Assembly: GCA_013396915.1 (NCBI GenBank)
Contig: VWZL01000265.1
Span: 825,163-889,162, forward strand
Source of the DNA: Stercorarius parasiticus
Lineage: Eukaryota > Chordata > Aves > Charadriiformes > Stercorariidae
DNA: 64,000 nucleotides
Direction of reading: 5' to 3'
Shown: one piece after another, positions 26,361 to 37,200 of the stretch
Layout: every line of letters begins with the position of its first letter
Position numbering within the stretch: position 1 is the stretch's first letter
Notes under the pieces: generated by a model
Seen by the model: the letters and a program-made list of their open reading frames with translations, nothing else
What the model was told of the DNA's origin: nothing
Databases searched by the model: none
Made by a program: the position numbers and the translations under genes

Positions 26361-27958
26361 CAAGAAAGCAGAAATTATGCTGCATGATACCGCTAATGCC
26401 TTGAACTTGATCAAACATTAAGACATCATTTGTCAGGCAGGTTTTGTTTGCTCCAGAGTTTTGATCATTCCCCCATTTAAAGTTATTGTGTGAAAAAGAG
26501 AAGAAACTTTTCCTCTAAAAGCTCATTTTGCAAAAGCAGTGCCGGGTCCTTATCTTGTCTGTCTGTAATTTTGTAATTCTCAAATTACATAAAACAAGTT
26601 AAAGAAAACATCTAGGAAGAGTTCTTCACCATAGCAGTATTAGTAAGAGGTTCAGTGTGGGTATATTGATACGTACAACAGATTTTCTTATTTGGTTCCC
26701 TTTCAATTGGCACCCTATAATGAGCATGTCATATTCATCATATACAAATTTCTAAATTTTCATAGCCAAAGATAGAAAATGCTACTCTTTCTAGCAGAGC
26801 AGAAGACTACTACAAGGACAGCGTACTGAAATACTCAAGTCATCCTAATTACTGTCAGCATTTACAGTTGTAAATAATTTCAAATTCGGTTCTGCGCATA
26901 TTTTTTCCCCTCTTAAATCTTCCTTCCTTGGAGCAACTTGGAAACATTCATTTTCTAGCAATGCAATTTTTCAAAACAGTCATAAACTGCTATTATTATT
27001 AATCACGATATTCATGTTCGTACAAAGATGGATTAACTGAAGAGCAGAGGAAGACGTAGCCCCCTCCCCTTCTGTTCGTTATCTCCCGCCACTCTGAGCC
27101 GTGTTCCTGTTTGCTTAGCCTGCAACGCTTAGGGCTAGAAAAAACGCAAACATACCATCGTCAACAATGCCTGAGAAGCATTAATACCTTGATATTTATG
27201 TTTCCTAACAGGAAAGTCAAGTTTTTGCACTGGACTTGTGCTCCCCTGAGACCACCGGCAGCTGACCAAGTTCCAGGGAGAACCTTGGGTGCGAATTGGA
27301 AGCCATGGCTGCTCCTCACACCTGCACTGGCACCCACTGGGCATCTTTCCCTTGCCCTCAGGCTCCCAGCCCATCCACAGCCACTGACAAGAGACTGATC
27401 AACGTGCCACAACTTCACGCTCCTGCTTCTTTATCCCTGGCAATGTGTCTGCATCCTTAAGCGCTTTTGAGAAGTTGTCCCCCTGTCATGTGAGTGGAGC
27501 AACTCCATTTGATGGGGCGGGAAGTGAGAGAGCCCCTGTGGAACATACCTTCCTCTGGGGACTTGCAAGTCTGCCAGTGTTATGAAAACGCATGCAAAAA
27601 AAAAAAGGATTTATATTAAAGGCAGTTAGATGTGAAATGTTCCTATGAAAAGCCCCTTTTAATGCATTTTCTGCTGGACTGGAGACAGCTGTACTGAAAT
27701 GAGCAAAACAGGCTGAGCAGGGAGGCTGTGAAGGGTATTGTATGGCTACACAGGACAGCCTTCTGCATGCCTGAGTGTACATGTCTCGGTGCAGAGAAAT
27801 AGTTCAGATTACCAAGGTCAGAAAAGCGCGTTGGGATGCAGATTTTTCTGACAGAGGCATTACTATATCAACGGCACATAACATGTACTGTGTTAGTAGT
27901 AGTGGTCTTATTTTTCCTATTTCCAAGCAATGGGAACAGTACTTTGGGCCCCCTTTCC
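26361..27958. other. Unique non-coding sequence
   Basis: No gene is recognised. Open frames are at most 98 codons apart from the 132- and 153-codon frames that run into the CpG-dense segment. An 11-A run lies at 27596-27606. Confidence 0.5.
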
Positions 27959-28119
27959 GAAGAGCCCGGCGTCGGGCTGACGCAGAGGAGCTGCTTCTTC
28001 CATCGGCTGCAGGCGCCGCCTGGGTTCAGGCCCAAAACTCAGTCCCTGCCGGGAAAGGGGCTGACTGGCTCTTCAGCTGCCGTAACCTGCACGTCAGCAG
28101 CTCCGCGCTGCGAGGAGCG
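27959..28119. promoter_or_regulatory. Small CpG-dense island
   Basis: I count 15 CpG dinucleotides in 161 bp, in GC-rich sequence embedded in AT-rich flanks. Elsewhere in the window CpG is sparse, as expected for methylated vertebrate DNA. Dense CpG usually marks an unmethylated promoter or first exon, or recently inserted or exapted sequence. A 153-codon plus-strand frame (27836-28297) and a 132-codon frame cross it, but neither has a known domain. The island is shorter than the usual 200-bp island threshold. Promoter activity is inferred, not shown. Confidence 0.4.
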
Positions 28120-29728
28120 CTGTTCCTGCTGGTGTCCTGGGTCTTTATTCCACAGTCAAGTGCAGGCAAATGAAGTAAAAATATGTGGAAATTCAGGAAA
28201 TACAGATCAGACCACAGAATCACTTCATTCATCAATCTTTGTGTGTTCTCTGAAAAAAAAGAAAACACTTCTTTTTCTTTGCTTTTGCTCCTTATAAATT
28301 AATGTATGTACACAGAGAACTGTGAAGAGCTTGGATGTGCAGCCAACATAAGATACAAAAAAACCCCTGATGTGGCAAGGGAGAACACCAGATCCCTCAT
28401 ATCTCAAAGCTGTCCTTTAACCACAGGACCACCTTTCTGGTCTATCCAGTTACCAGTTCCAGCTCTTTCCCTCAAATTTTTACACAGTAAATGTGGTCCC
28501 ATTGCTATCCTTATGCCTTAAATATCTAATATAATTGCTCTATATATTTTCTAGGCAAAGTCGTTCCCAACTAATCATTTAAATGGATTTTCAATTTTTT
28601 TTCGTTCCAGTAATGCACGCCACTATACTTTCTCTTATTTTTAATTTCAGATATGATGCACCTTCGTCTTCCATTTTTTAACCTTTACTTATGATTTCTT
28701 TTTCATACCTTGCAGCATCTTATAAAATATAAAATAAAAAAATGTAGTGAAACATTCAGAGGTTACTTCTCCTTGTGGGTTTTAGGAGATGCAACATTGT
28801 GCTGAAGTTCCAGCCTGCTTTTTATTACTTCCAAGAAGGTATAAAGAATAACAATAAACACCTGTCTACACTGGCAAGCTGACAGATAGAACGTGCTCAA
28901 AGGTCCTCTCACCTCATTTTGGAGTCACAACTGGATGCCTCCAAGGCAGGGATGTGGACGTTATGATATGTTGTTGTTCTTTGCGTATGGAAGTTCCCCA
29001 ATCATTAATTTAAATATACAGTACTCATACAGTCTCGACTGATTATTGAAGTGGACCAAAAGCTCTTGCATTCTTGCTGGAATGATTCGCTGCCCCAACT
29101 AGCCATACTCACTTCTGCTTTTTTTTTTTTTTAAGGAAAAACATATTCTGTTTTAGTGTCTGTGGTTGTCTGGGCTTCTGCGGTGATTTCACAGCATACT
29201 TTCCCACCTGTCTTGTTCCACTCCCTTTTTCCTGCCCATCAAGATCTTCATTACAACATTCTTTCTCTTAGTCATATGCATTTCTTCTAGGTTACATGAG
29301 CTACTTAACGCCAACCAGGAAACTAAATGAGATACCATCAGAAAACTCTGGTTCTAAGCAGTTCTCTCCCTCTTTCTCGATTGCTTATGATGGCTGCTTA
29401 GGATTAGCTGCTGCTTATGAGTATGCCTGTGCAGACAAAGCAAAACCTGACAGTGAGCACAACTGTACATGATGCTGGGGGTGTCACCAGGGCACCACTC
29501 TCCACAGAAGAGATGGATCTGCAAATGAGGGACTCTGGGAATTAATTCTGGGAATATAGCACTTCCCTGGGAAAAGGAGAGTTTCTGGATTTTTGAAGAG
29601 TGATGCTCTAAGAATCTCTTGGAATCAAAAATGAAAAGGGGAAATGGTACTGGCTAGTCTTTGTTGAGTATAGAAAGATATTTAGATGTGTATATTAGCT
29701 GAAGAGAAAGAACAGCTGGTGACATACT
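28120..29728. other. Unique AT-rich non-coding sequence
   Basis: No gene or repeat family is recognised. A 14-T run lies at 29119-29132. Open frames are at most 80 codons. Confidence 0.55.
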
Positions 29729-29740
29729 ATTAATAGGCTT
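29729..29740. repeat. Target-site duplication, left copy
   Basis: ATTAATAGGCTT immediately precedes the truncated CR1. An identical 12-mer follows the CR1 tail at 30545-30556, so this is the left copy of the duplicated target. Confidence 0.85.
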
Positions 29741-30544
29741 TTTAGTGATGGCACGCTAATTAAGTTTGCTGATGACACAAGACTGGGAGGAGTGGCTTGA
29801 CACACCAGAAGGCTGTGCCACCATACAGAGGGACCTGGACAGGCTAGAGCGCTGGGTGGAGAGGAATCTAACGAAGTTCAACAAGGGCAAGTTTAGGGTC
29901 CTGCACCTAAGGAGGAGTAAACCCATACACCAGTATAGGTTAGGGAGAGGGACCTGGGAGTCCTGGTGGACAATAAGTTGTCCACAAGCCAGGAAGGTAC
30001 CCTTGTGGCCAAGAAGGCCAATGTTATCCTGGAGTGCATTAAAAAGAGTGTGACCGGCAGGTCGAGGGAGGTCAGGGAACTGCTGGAGACAGTCCAGTGG
30101 AGGGCTATGAAGATGGTCAAGGGAACAGGGCACCTCTCTTATGAGGAAAGGCTGAGAGACCTGGGTCTGTTTAGCCTGGAGAAGAGAAGACTGAGAGGGG
30201 ACCTCATCAATGCTTATAAATATCGAAAGGGCAGGTGTCAAGAGGATGGGGCCAGACTCTTTTCAGTGGTGCCCAGCGACAGGACAAGGGGCAATGGGCA
30301 TAAACTGGAACACTGGAAATTATACCTCAAAATGAGGAAAAAAATCTTTACTTTGAGGGTGGCAGAGCACTGGAGCAGGCTGCCCAGGGAGCTTGTGGAG
30401 TCTCCTTCTCTCGAGATATTCAAAATCTGCCTGGATGCATTCCTTCCCAACCTGCTCTAGGTGACCCTGCCCTGGCAGGGGGTTTGGACTAGACGATCTC
30501 CAGAGGTCCCTTCCAACCCCTACTATTCTGTGATTCTGTAAAAA
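29741..30544 (+). mobile_element. CR1 LINE, 5'-truncated, about 0.8 kb
   Basis: A non-LTR retrotransposon copy beginning just before the reverse-transcriptase FADD catalytic motif and running to the genuine 3' end. It contains the C-terminal part of ORF2 (ending AFLPNLL, TAG at 30458-30460), an 84-bp 3' UTR with the conserved GGTCCCTTCCAACCCC block, and a tail of two ATTCTGTG-type octamers (30525-30540). A perfect 12-bp duplication flanks it on both sides, so this is one insertion truncated at its 5' end by incomplete reverse transcription. The tail spelling (ATTCTGTG, AGAGGTCCC) differs from the other three CR1 copies here (ATTCTATG, AAGGTCCC), so it belongs to another subfamily, possibly CR1-J-like. 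Plus orientation; inactive. Confidence 0.97.
29762..30460 (+). pseudogene. CR1 ORF2 reverse transcriptase C-terminus, broken
   Basis: This is a remnant of the CR1 ORF2 polyprotein (endonuclease plus reverse transcriptase). Visible in order are KFADD (FADD at 29765-29776, the catalytic Asp pair of the polymerase), the LDRLERWVERN segment, KFNKGKFRVLHL, LVAKKAN, then [38 protein letters not shown] and the terminal [16 protein letters not shown]. Breaks: an extra T near 29797 creates a stop and moves the frame, a second shift near 29950 restores it, and an apparently in-frame internal deletion near 30070-30090 joins GRSREV directly to ELLETVQ, where family members have a longer segment. The N-terminal two-thirds of the protein is absent. 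Non-functional. Confidence 0.93.
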
Positions 30545-30556
30545 TTAATAGGCTTA
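30545..30556. repeat. Target-site duplication, right copy
   Basis: ATTAATAGGCTT follows directly after the AAAA that ends the CR1 octamer tail and is identical to 29729-29740. CR1 copies usually lack obvious duplications, so a perfect 12-bp one is informative. Confidence 0.85.
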
Positions 30557-30565
30557 ATGTAGACC

Positions 30566-30642
30566 ATGGCAGGGGGGTTGGAACGAGATGATCTTTAAGG
30601 TCCCTTCCAACCCAAAGCATTCTATGATTTTATGATTGTATA
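30566..30642 (+). mobile_element. CR1 LINE 3' tail fragment
   Basis: A CR1 3' UTR fragment of about 75 bp: GGCAGGGGGGTTGGAACGAG, the AAGGTCCCTTCCAACCC block and octamers ATTCTATG, ATTTTATG and a degenerate ATTGTATA. It lies outside the target-site duplication of the neighbouring CR1, so it is a separate insertion. It is probably older, since the octamers are diverged. It closely resembles the fragment at 60.75 kb. Only the last part of the element is present. Confidence 0.93.
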
Positions 30643-33600
30643 TTCTTGTCCCCACAAAGGTAACCCTAGTGTTCAAAAACAAAAGAGTCTGTCAGAGTGT
30701 AACATTTAAATGCACCTACAAAACACTTTGTGTGAGAATTAATGTTCCTAGGTAAGGTTTGTGCTTTTACTGATATATATGAAATGTTGGTCACAGGGAA
30801 CAAGTCCCTCAAAAGTTCATGAGTCAATCATGAAATACATTCCGTTTGAAATAAACCAAAGTTTAAATGCGACGGATTTAAATATGCCACGGTTAAAACA
30901 CACAGAATAGAACTCATTTCCACTGAAAATCCAAGTCTAAACAGAAGACAACACTTTACTGAGTGTTTATGCAGATTTAAAAAAAAAAAATCTATGCCAA
31001 AAGCAGGCAGACAATGAAGCTGTAAACAAAGAGAAGAAGCAGTGGGAAGTATGTGAAACCACAAAACACAGCTGAATGTCTAAAAAAAGACTGGGAAGTT
31101 GGAAATGTGCAGATCTCAGAGAGTCAATGCAGTGGACTCAGGGTCACGGTACAGAAGGAAAGATGCAGTGGACGCACAATGCCGCATGAATAGAAATAAT
31201 AGAAGGTTCAGCTATAATAGCACAGCTTATTCACAAAGGTTACCAGCATGGAGAAATGACACCAGGCTAAACATTAGTTGATATTTAGCATGCATATTAT
31301 TCTAATATCCATAAAGATATTTGAACAGGTAAAACTGTTCAAGCTTACCACAGTCATTGTCTAAGAACGAGCCTCATTTTGCAGATTAGTCATGAATGTG
31401 CACGATGTCTGTATGCATTAAAGCAGATAAAATATTTACAATTCTAAATTGCAGATACAATGTCCCACTACTGCTTGCTTTTAAACCATGCCTGAATCTT
31501 AAATTGATTGTGTAGATATTGAGACTGGGAGCCATCTGACTTCCAGTGCTACCAGCATTAAGCCAGAAGATGTAATGGAAGGGTACGGAGATTCATTTCA
31601 TAAAGCCCAGCAGTTTCCTGGGGAATACAAGATTAAAGTGAATCCTCCACTATGAGCACCATGAAATATCCCTCTTGCGCTAAGACAGATTGGCTAGCAA
31701 GACTCTTTGAGACTAAAAAACATACAAAAGCTCCACGCCAAAAATAGAAAAAGGCACACGTGAGAGAGCTGGAACTGCATCTAAGTCCATGATCGAGAAT
31801 ATGACTAAATGACTGCATCTGATTGTATATGCATTTATATATGCAACTTAGGCTATACTAAATATTTCAGGTGAAGGGTGTAAATACAGGTCTAGTTTAT
31901 TGTTCTGTGTATTACACGTTCTTAAATCTTACTGCTTGCCTGCATTGAGTCTATAAATTTCCTTTGACTGCAGCACACTTTCCAGAGGACACCATGCCTC
32001 AGAGACATTCAGTTGTGGCAAAATCACCCCTTTCTTTGCACTCCCACACAATGGCTCTTGGTAGCACACCTTCCCTCGTCAGACGAAAGAACCCTCAGCA
32101 CCCTCATTTTTCCCCAAGAGCATACATATACGCAGTCATCATTTTCCTTTATGATACTTTAACCAGGCTGCACTCTTTAAATCTCTTGGATTATTTACAA
32201 GGCCAAGCTGAGCCATACCATATAGCTCTTGTCGCCATCACTAAGTGAAACTCCTGCAGCAGGATCCTACCTTTATGCAAGGGAAACCAGAAACCATAAA
32301 TACAAGGTCGTTCTATGATAAAAGCATGGATAAATAGGAAACTCATTTACATAAGGGCTTGGGAGTAAATGGGTCCAAGAGGGCAGTCAGTAATTGATAC
32401 AAACAAACCTCTAATTCTCAGGAAAACAAGCTATGCAACAAAGAGGTATGCCCAGGACATTTCATCTGTTCTCCCGTCAGCGAAGTTATGCTTGAGTTTT
32501 GACTAAAACCTCATTAAATTTGGCAAGGCAACATCCAGTCTCCAGAGAATAATATTATGACTATGGAAATAACAGTAATGAAGAAACAGCAATGGAGAGA
32601 AACTCAGCTTCAGAGACAGATACGCCAGCTGCTGGAACCTGAAACAGGCTGTGGCCGAGCATAATAATACCAAGGAAGTGAATTGAGGTAGGTGATGAAT
32701 GCAATATAACTAAGGGCTTCATCTAAGCCAGATCATTAGTTACGTCTGGTTTTAGATATTTTCTTTGGGTGTTTATCAAAATAAATTCTGTGAACATTGT
32801 ATTTCCAAACAGGAATGCTTCCTCAAATCTGTGCTGGTTCTGAAAAAACCAAACCAAACAAAAAACACAGTGATGGATAACAAATTGATCTATATACGTG
32901 AAAGACTGGTTAGTCCATGACCACTGAAAGACCACGTGGTCATTCATACTGCATGCAAAGTATGAAGGTAGTCCCAAAATGTACTCTTCTTACTTGTATG
33001 CAAATGCACGAATAGCTTTGCTGGTCTGTATATATTACCTGAAAATACCGACACTAAACTGCATACTCAGAATTTGCTTTGGACTGGGAATAGAAGAATA
33101 CTATCTTAAATTACAAGTTTATTCTAATCCATATACTTCAGATTACCTTTCATGAGTCTTTATCTTCAGATTAGATAAGATTTGCCTCACACTGAATTTT
33201 TCTGCTTCTGTCCATAGAGAAAGGAAAAGATACAGGAAACCTCTGTTACCATTTTGGGTTGCTTGTACTCTGAAACCACCTAAAGGCTTGAATATATGAA
33301 TATTTGCTCTGAAGTTGTCATTAAGTGTTCCTGTTGAACGACAAAATGTAGTGCACTGAACTACTAGCAGAGCACTGTCTAAAACCCACCTTAATTGTAA
33401 ATTCAAGGGGGTTTGCTCTCTGAAGCAGGTCCTGAGCTCCTGAAGTGATGACAATTTGGAACCACCATGGAAGTGGGGAGAACAGAGGTTGTGGGTAGAT
33501 AGGGGGAGCAGTATTTTGGGGAATCACTAGATGGTCTTATGGCTGACACCAATATAACACTGTCAGTTCTGCTTAACCAAATGCAGGGTGAAAATCTTCA

Positions 33601-33720
33601 TTCCCTGCTGTGGGACCTCTCCTTTCAGAAGCAGAGTACATTATTAGTAAAACCTTCCTATCACAGCTTGTCTGCCTAGGCATGATTTCTTACCTATAGT
33701 TATTGCTCCAGGCTAGAGCT
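30643..33720. other. Unique AT-rich non-coding sequence
   Basis: No gene, RNA or transposon end is recognised. Open frames are at most 103 codons and featureless. Confidence 0.55.
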
Positions 33721-34265
33721 AGGTCTACATTTTAAAATGTAAGTCTAGACTCGCAGGCCTTTCCTCTGGAGTGCCAGCAGATGGGGAGGTGCCACCTATT
33801 TCCCTTCCAGTTTTCGCATCCTCGGAGATCCCAAATTCCCTGAAGACTCCAATCCGAAAGGTCTCCCCATTCCCACCCATTTGTGAGTCCAGACAGACGC
33901 GACTCCAGAAAACAGCAGTGGACACAAATGATGTTACAAAACCCTGTGCGCCCATCCTTGACTGTGCATGGCCAGCCCCTGGCAAAGAAGTTGTGCATGT
34001 GGGATCTGCGTGGTTTGCTCCAGACAAGACAACACAGGTTATCAGAGGCCAGCACTTTAAACCTGGAGCAGTGAGAGAGGAGGAGGTGATGGCTTTGGTC
34101 AGGGAGGTGATGGGGAGCCGCAACGACAGGAAGCTCCAGCAGAAGCTCTGGAGATGACATCCAGCTGCTGCCCCAGTGGCATGGAGGCCTGCACAGCTCC
34201 TCACTGGGGCTCCTGCAGGAGCTGCTGGTCCTGCATGGCCATGAAGTCAGGGCTATGGTGCGCAT
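33721..34265. other. GC-richer segment with long overlapping open frames, unidentified
   Basis: A segment of about 540 bp, visibly richer in G+C than its surroundings. It is open in three overlapping frames: 128 codons plus (33771-34157), and 159 and 177 codons minus (33725-34204, 33732-34265). The plus frame ends in a charged helix-like stretch, EEEVMALVREVMGSRNDRK, which faintly recalls the first helix of Myb/SANT-like (MSANTD-type) domains. One helix is too little to assign a family, and the frame stops soon after. It may be a decayed exon, an old transposase-derived gene fragment, or simply GC-rich DNA with few stops. I do not recognise it. Confidence 0.3.
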
Positions 34266-37200
34266 CCCTTGACTAACACAAGCTTCTCCTTATGCGCATT
34301 TCCTGCTACTGCAACAATATGTTCCAGATGTCTGCCTGTGCCTCTTTGCTGTGGGGATTCATTCTTTTAGAGTTCAACTGCACCAAAGACTTCATTGTTC
34401 GAAGTTGGTTGTGTCTTTGCTGTTTCTGCTGATCAGGACTGTCCTTCTGGACCAGTACGGAGAATGAAAAGAGAGAAATGCAATGTATTGATTTTTTAAA
34501 ACATATTTATGATGTCTTTCAATATACCCTAAAAGAAGATACTACATCAGAAGACCACGGTTTGCTTTTCATTCCTTTCACAAAGATGAGAACTTGTCTC
34601 ACTCTTTGCAGTAAAGGCAGTGATCAGTCTTCCTGCTTCTGCTGCAACAGTTCCAAAGTAATTGGTTGGTTTTATTACTTGATCAACAGGCAGGGTATGA
34701 AATATGCTATGAGGAAACAAGGCTTCTGGCAATTTATTTATAAATATGTTTAATACATCTTTAGAATGTTTTTTTTTTCCAGTTCTTTACCATTGTTCCA
34801 AAATGTGTCTCCTTCATTGTTACCACAGAAATGCACGTGCTTAACTTGAATATCTCATTATGATCTTTCCTACAAAGACCTTCAGGAGTTTAAAAGGAAA
34901 AAAAAAAATCTCTTATTCAAAATAATCTTATCTCAATAGACCATTTTCCTCTAGCCAGTCTGGGTGCAGTGCGAGTGTTTTGCAGGTGCATTCTTGCTGA
35001 CCTTGGATATAGCAAATAGGTGTAAATGACATTCAGGCCCCTCTGCTGCTGTCATTATGGCTTCTTTGTTATACTGCGGGAGTCACATTAGCATTACACT
35101 GAGAGTACAGTATTGCAGGTGAAAGAGAAAACTGAACCTCATGGATATTACAGTATAACAGCTTTGGCTCAGACTCCTGAGGCATTGAGCCAAGTGATAA
35201 CAAAATGTATGTTAAATTAAATACAAAAAAACCTCCTACATTAGCATTAAGGATTTGACTTACACTCCTAAAGAAAAAAAACGTTCTAAGTTAAGTCTGC
35301 TGCTGTCTGAGTTTGGAATTAAAGAAATACAGGCAATTTAAACTTTCAAAAATTGGGCAATTTCTTTGTTAAGTTTTTTGGTGTGGTTTTGTGCGTGGTT
35401 TTTTTTTTTTTTAAATCTCTTTGGATAATTTGTAAACAACATATCCTAGATTTTGGTTTTAAACCTTGATTTGTTTGGCCTTAATATTTTTTTCAGACAG
35501 GGAAAATTAAGGGTCCACCCTATGATTGTTGTAATCAAATTCAGTGGACTTCGAAGCAGGTCTGGACAATGCAGGAATATAAGTGAAACAAAATTTTGTG
35601 AAATGCATGAGAAGAGGAGATGCTGGAAAATGGTTTCCAAAAAAACCTTTTCACAGAGTTGTTCAAGTTGCACTAATTTCCAGCATTGCATGCATCTATT
35701 GTAGTTTCACTTTTTTTACAGTAAGAAACACGATTTTCCAATTGATAGAGTCTTGCTTAACCATATAATTTATTAGTAAACTTTAAAAAATGAGCTTACG
35801 TATTAAAGGCCAGGGAGTGCAAATTATTAATCATATACAAGTTCCCCTGAAAAGAATGGAAGGACTTACGTGAGCAAACCGCAGAGTATCTAGGCTTGTT
35901 GCAAAACTGAACCATTTATTTGACCTGCCATTTGTTTTTAACCGTAGTCACATGCATACAGCACAAGTAATCTAGATAGCCAGTCTAGATTTCAAGGGTT
36001 GACTTGAAATATAAAAAAGGGGCTGCTAAGAAGTCCCTCCTCTCCTTCAAAAGACAGGATGAAGAAAATACCAACAGCTACATAGTAATCTATTCTCCTG
36101 GTGGTAGGGAAGAAGCAGGACTTTGAGTCATTCTTCATCCACAGGAATGGAAAAAACAAAACAGGATGTGATCAAATTGTAATTCTAAACCTGATTTTTT
36201 TAAAGTATTCTTAGCTTCTTTTTTTATTAATTACCAGATCTTGTGAACCATTACATATGTCACAGAAACGAGTCGGACAAGATGTTTGCTTATAATTAAG
36301 CTGATAAAGAAACATTGAAATAATGTCCCATTTCAATAAAAAATTAATAAAAATGAAAATAGCATACATGTACTGACAACAAATTATGTGAGCATGCTTG
36401 AAAGATATAAGGCAGGAGTCAAAAAGGACATTGAAAAACCTGCAGCCTACTGGTAGCTTGAATGGTCCTGCACCTCTCTTATGGAAATTTATGTTTATGA
36501 AACTTATGGGAAATGATCTTAGCTTAAAATGAAATTGTTACATCTACCAGGAGACAAAAGTGCTCATGGGGCTTCCTTTGTTTATTTCTTATTAATTGAA
36601 TTCTAAGTAGAAATGAAAAAGGCTGGCATTTATATGAAAAAAAAAAATCAGATAGGAATTAACGCGAAGACAGATGAACTTCAAAACAAAATCAATTTCT
36701 TATTGATATTGATTAACATAATTCATCACAACGTTGTATACATCCTCAATTAGTGAAATACGAAAAGGAAGATTTCTCTCTCAGTATTTTTACTGTTTAA
36801 TTTGCTTTTGCTGACTGACACAAATTCTGAAAGGTTACAGAAAAAAAGAGCTATTCCTAACCAACACGCTGTTTCTCCAATTGACCTTTGCTCTTTTTTT
36901 TTTTAATTGGGACCAACCAGGAGACAGTAAAATGAAAGTCAATAAATAGGTCAGCTTCTATCCATCCCTGCGGACATTTCTGGTTTTGTCTAAAAAACCC
37001 AAGCCTCCCGTCATATGGCAAATGTTCTGTCAAAAAAATAATGATAACAAGTTATGAAAAAAGATTGAAGAAGTGGTAAGAGAGTTTGAAAAACACTCTT
37101 TCTCCTTGCAATAGAAAATTTCAGATTGGTCATTGTGAAATGAAAAGGCAGCAGGTCTTTTCCATGGACTATGCACAATGAGAGGCAGAACCAAGCGCCC

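Noticed and set aside
29756..30241. 161-codon minus-strand open frame
   Set aside because: It is antisense to the CR1 ORF2 remnant; the plus-strand reading matches the known CR1 protein, so this is a shadow.
35969..35991. Inverted repeat AATCTAGA...TCTAGATT
   Set aside because: Same reason: eight-bp arms are not significant, and no transposon context was found.
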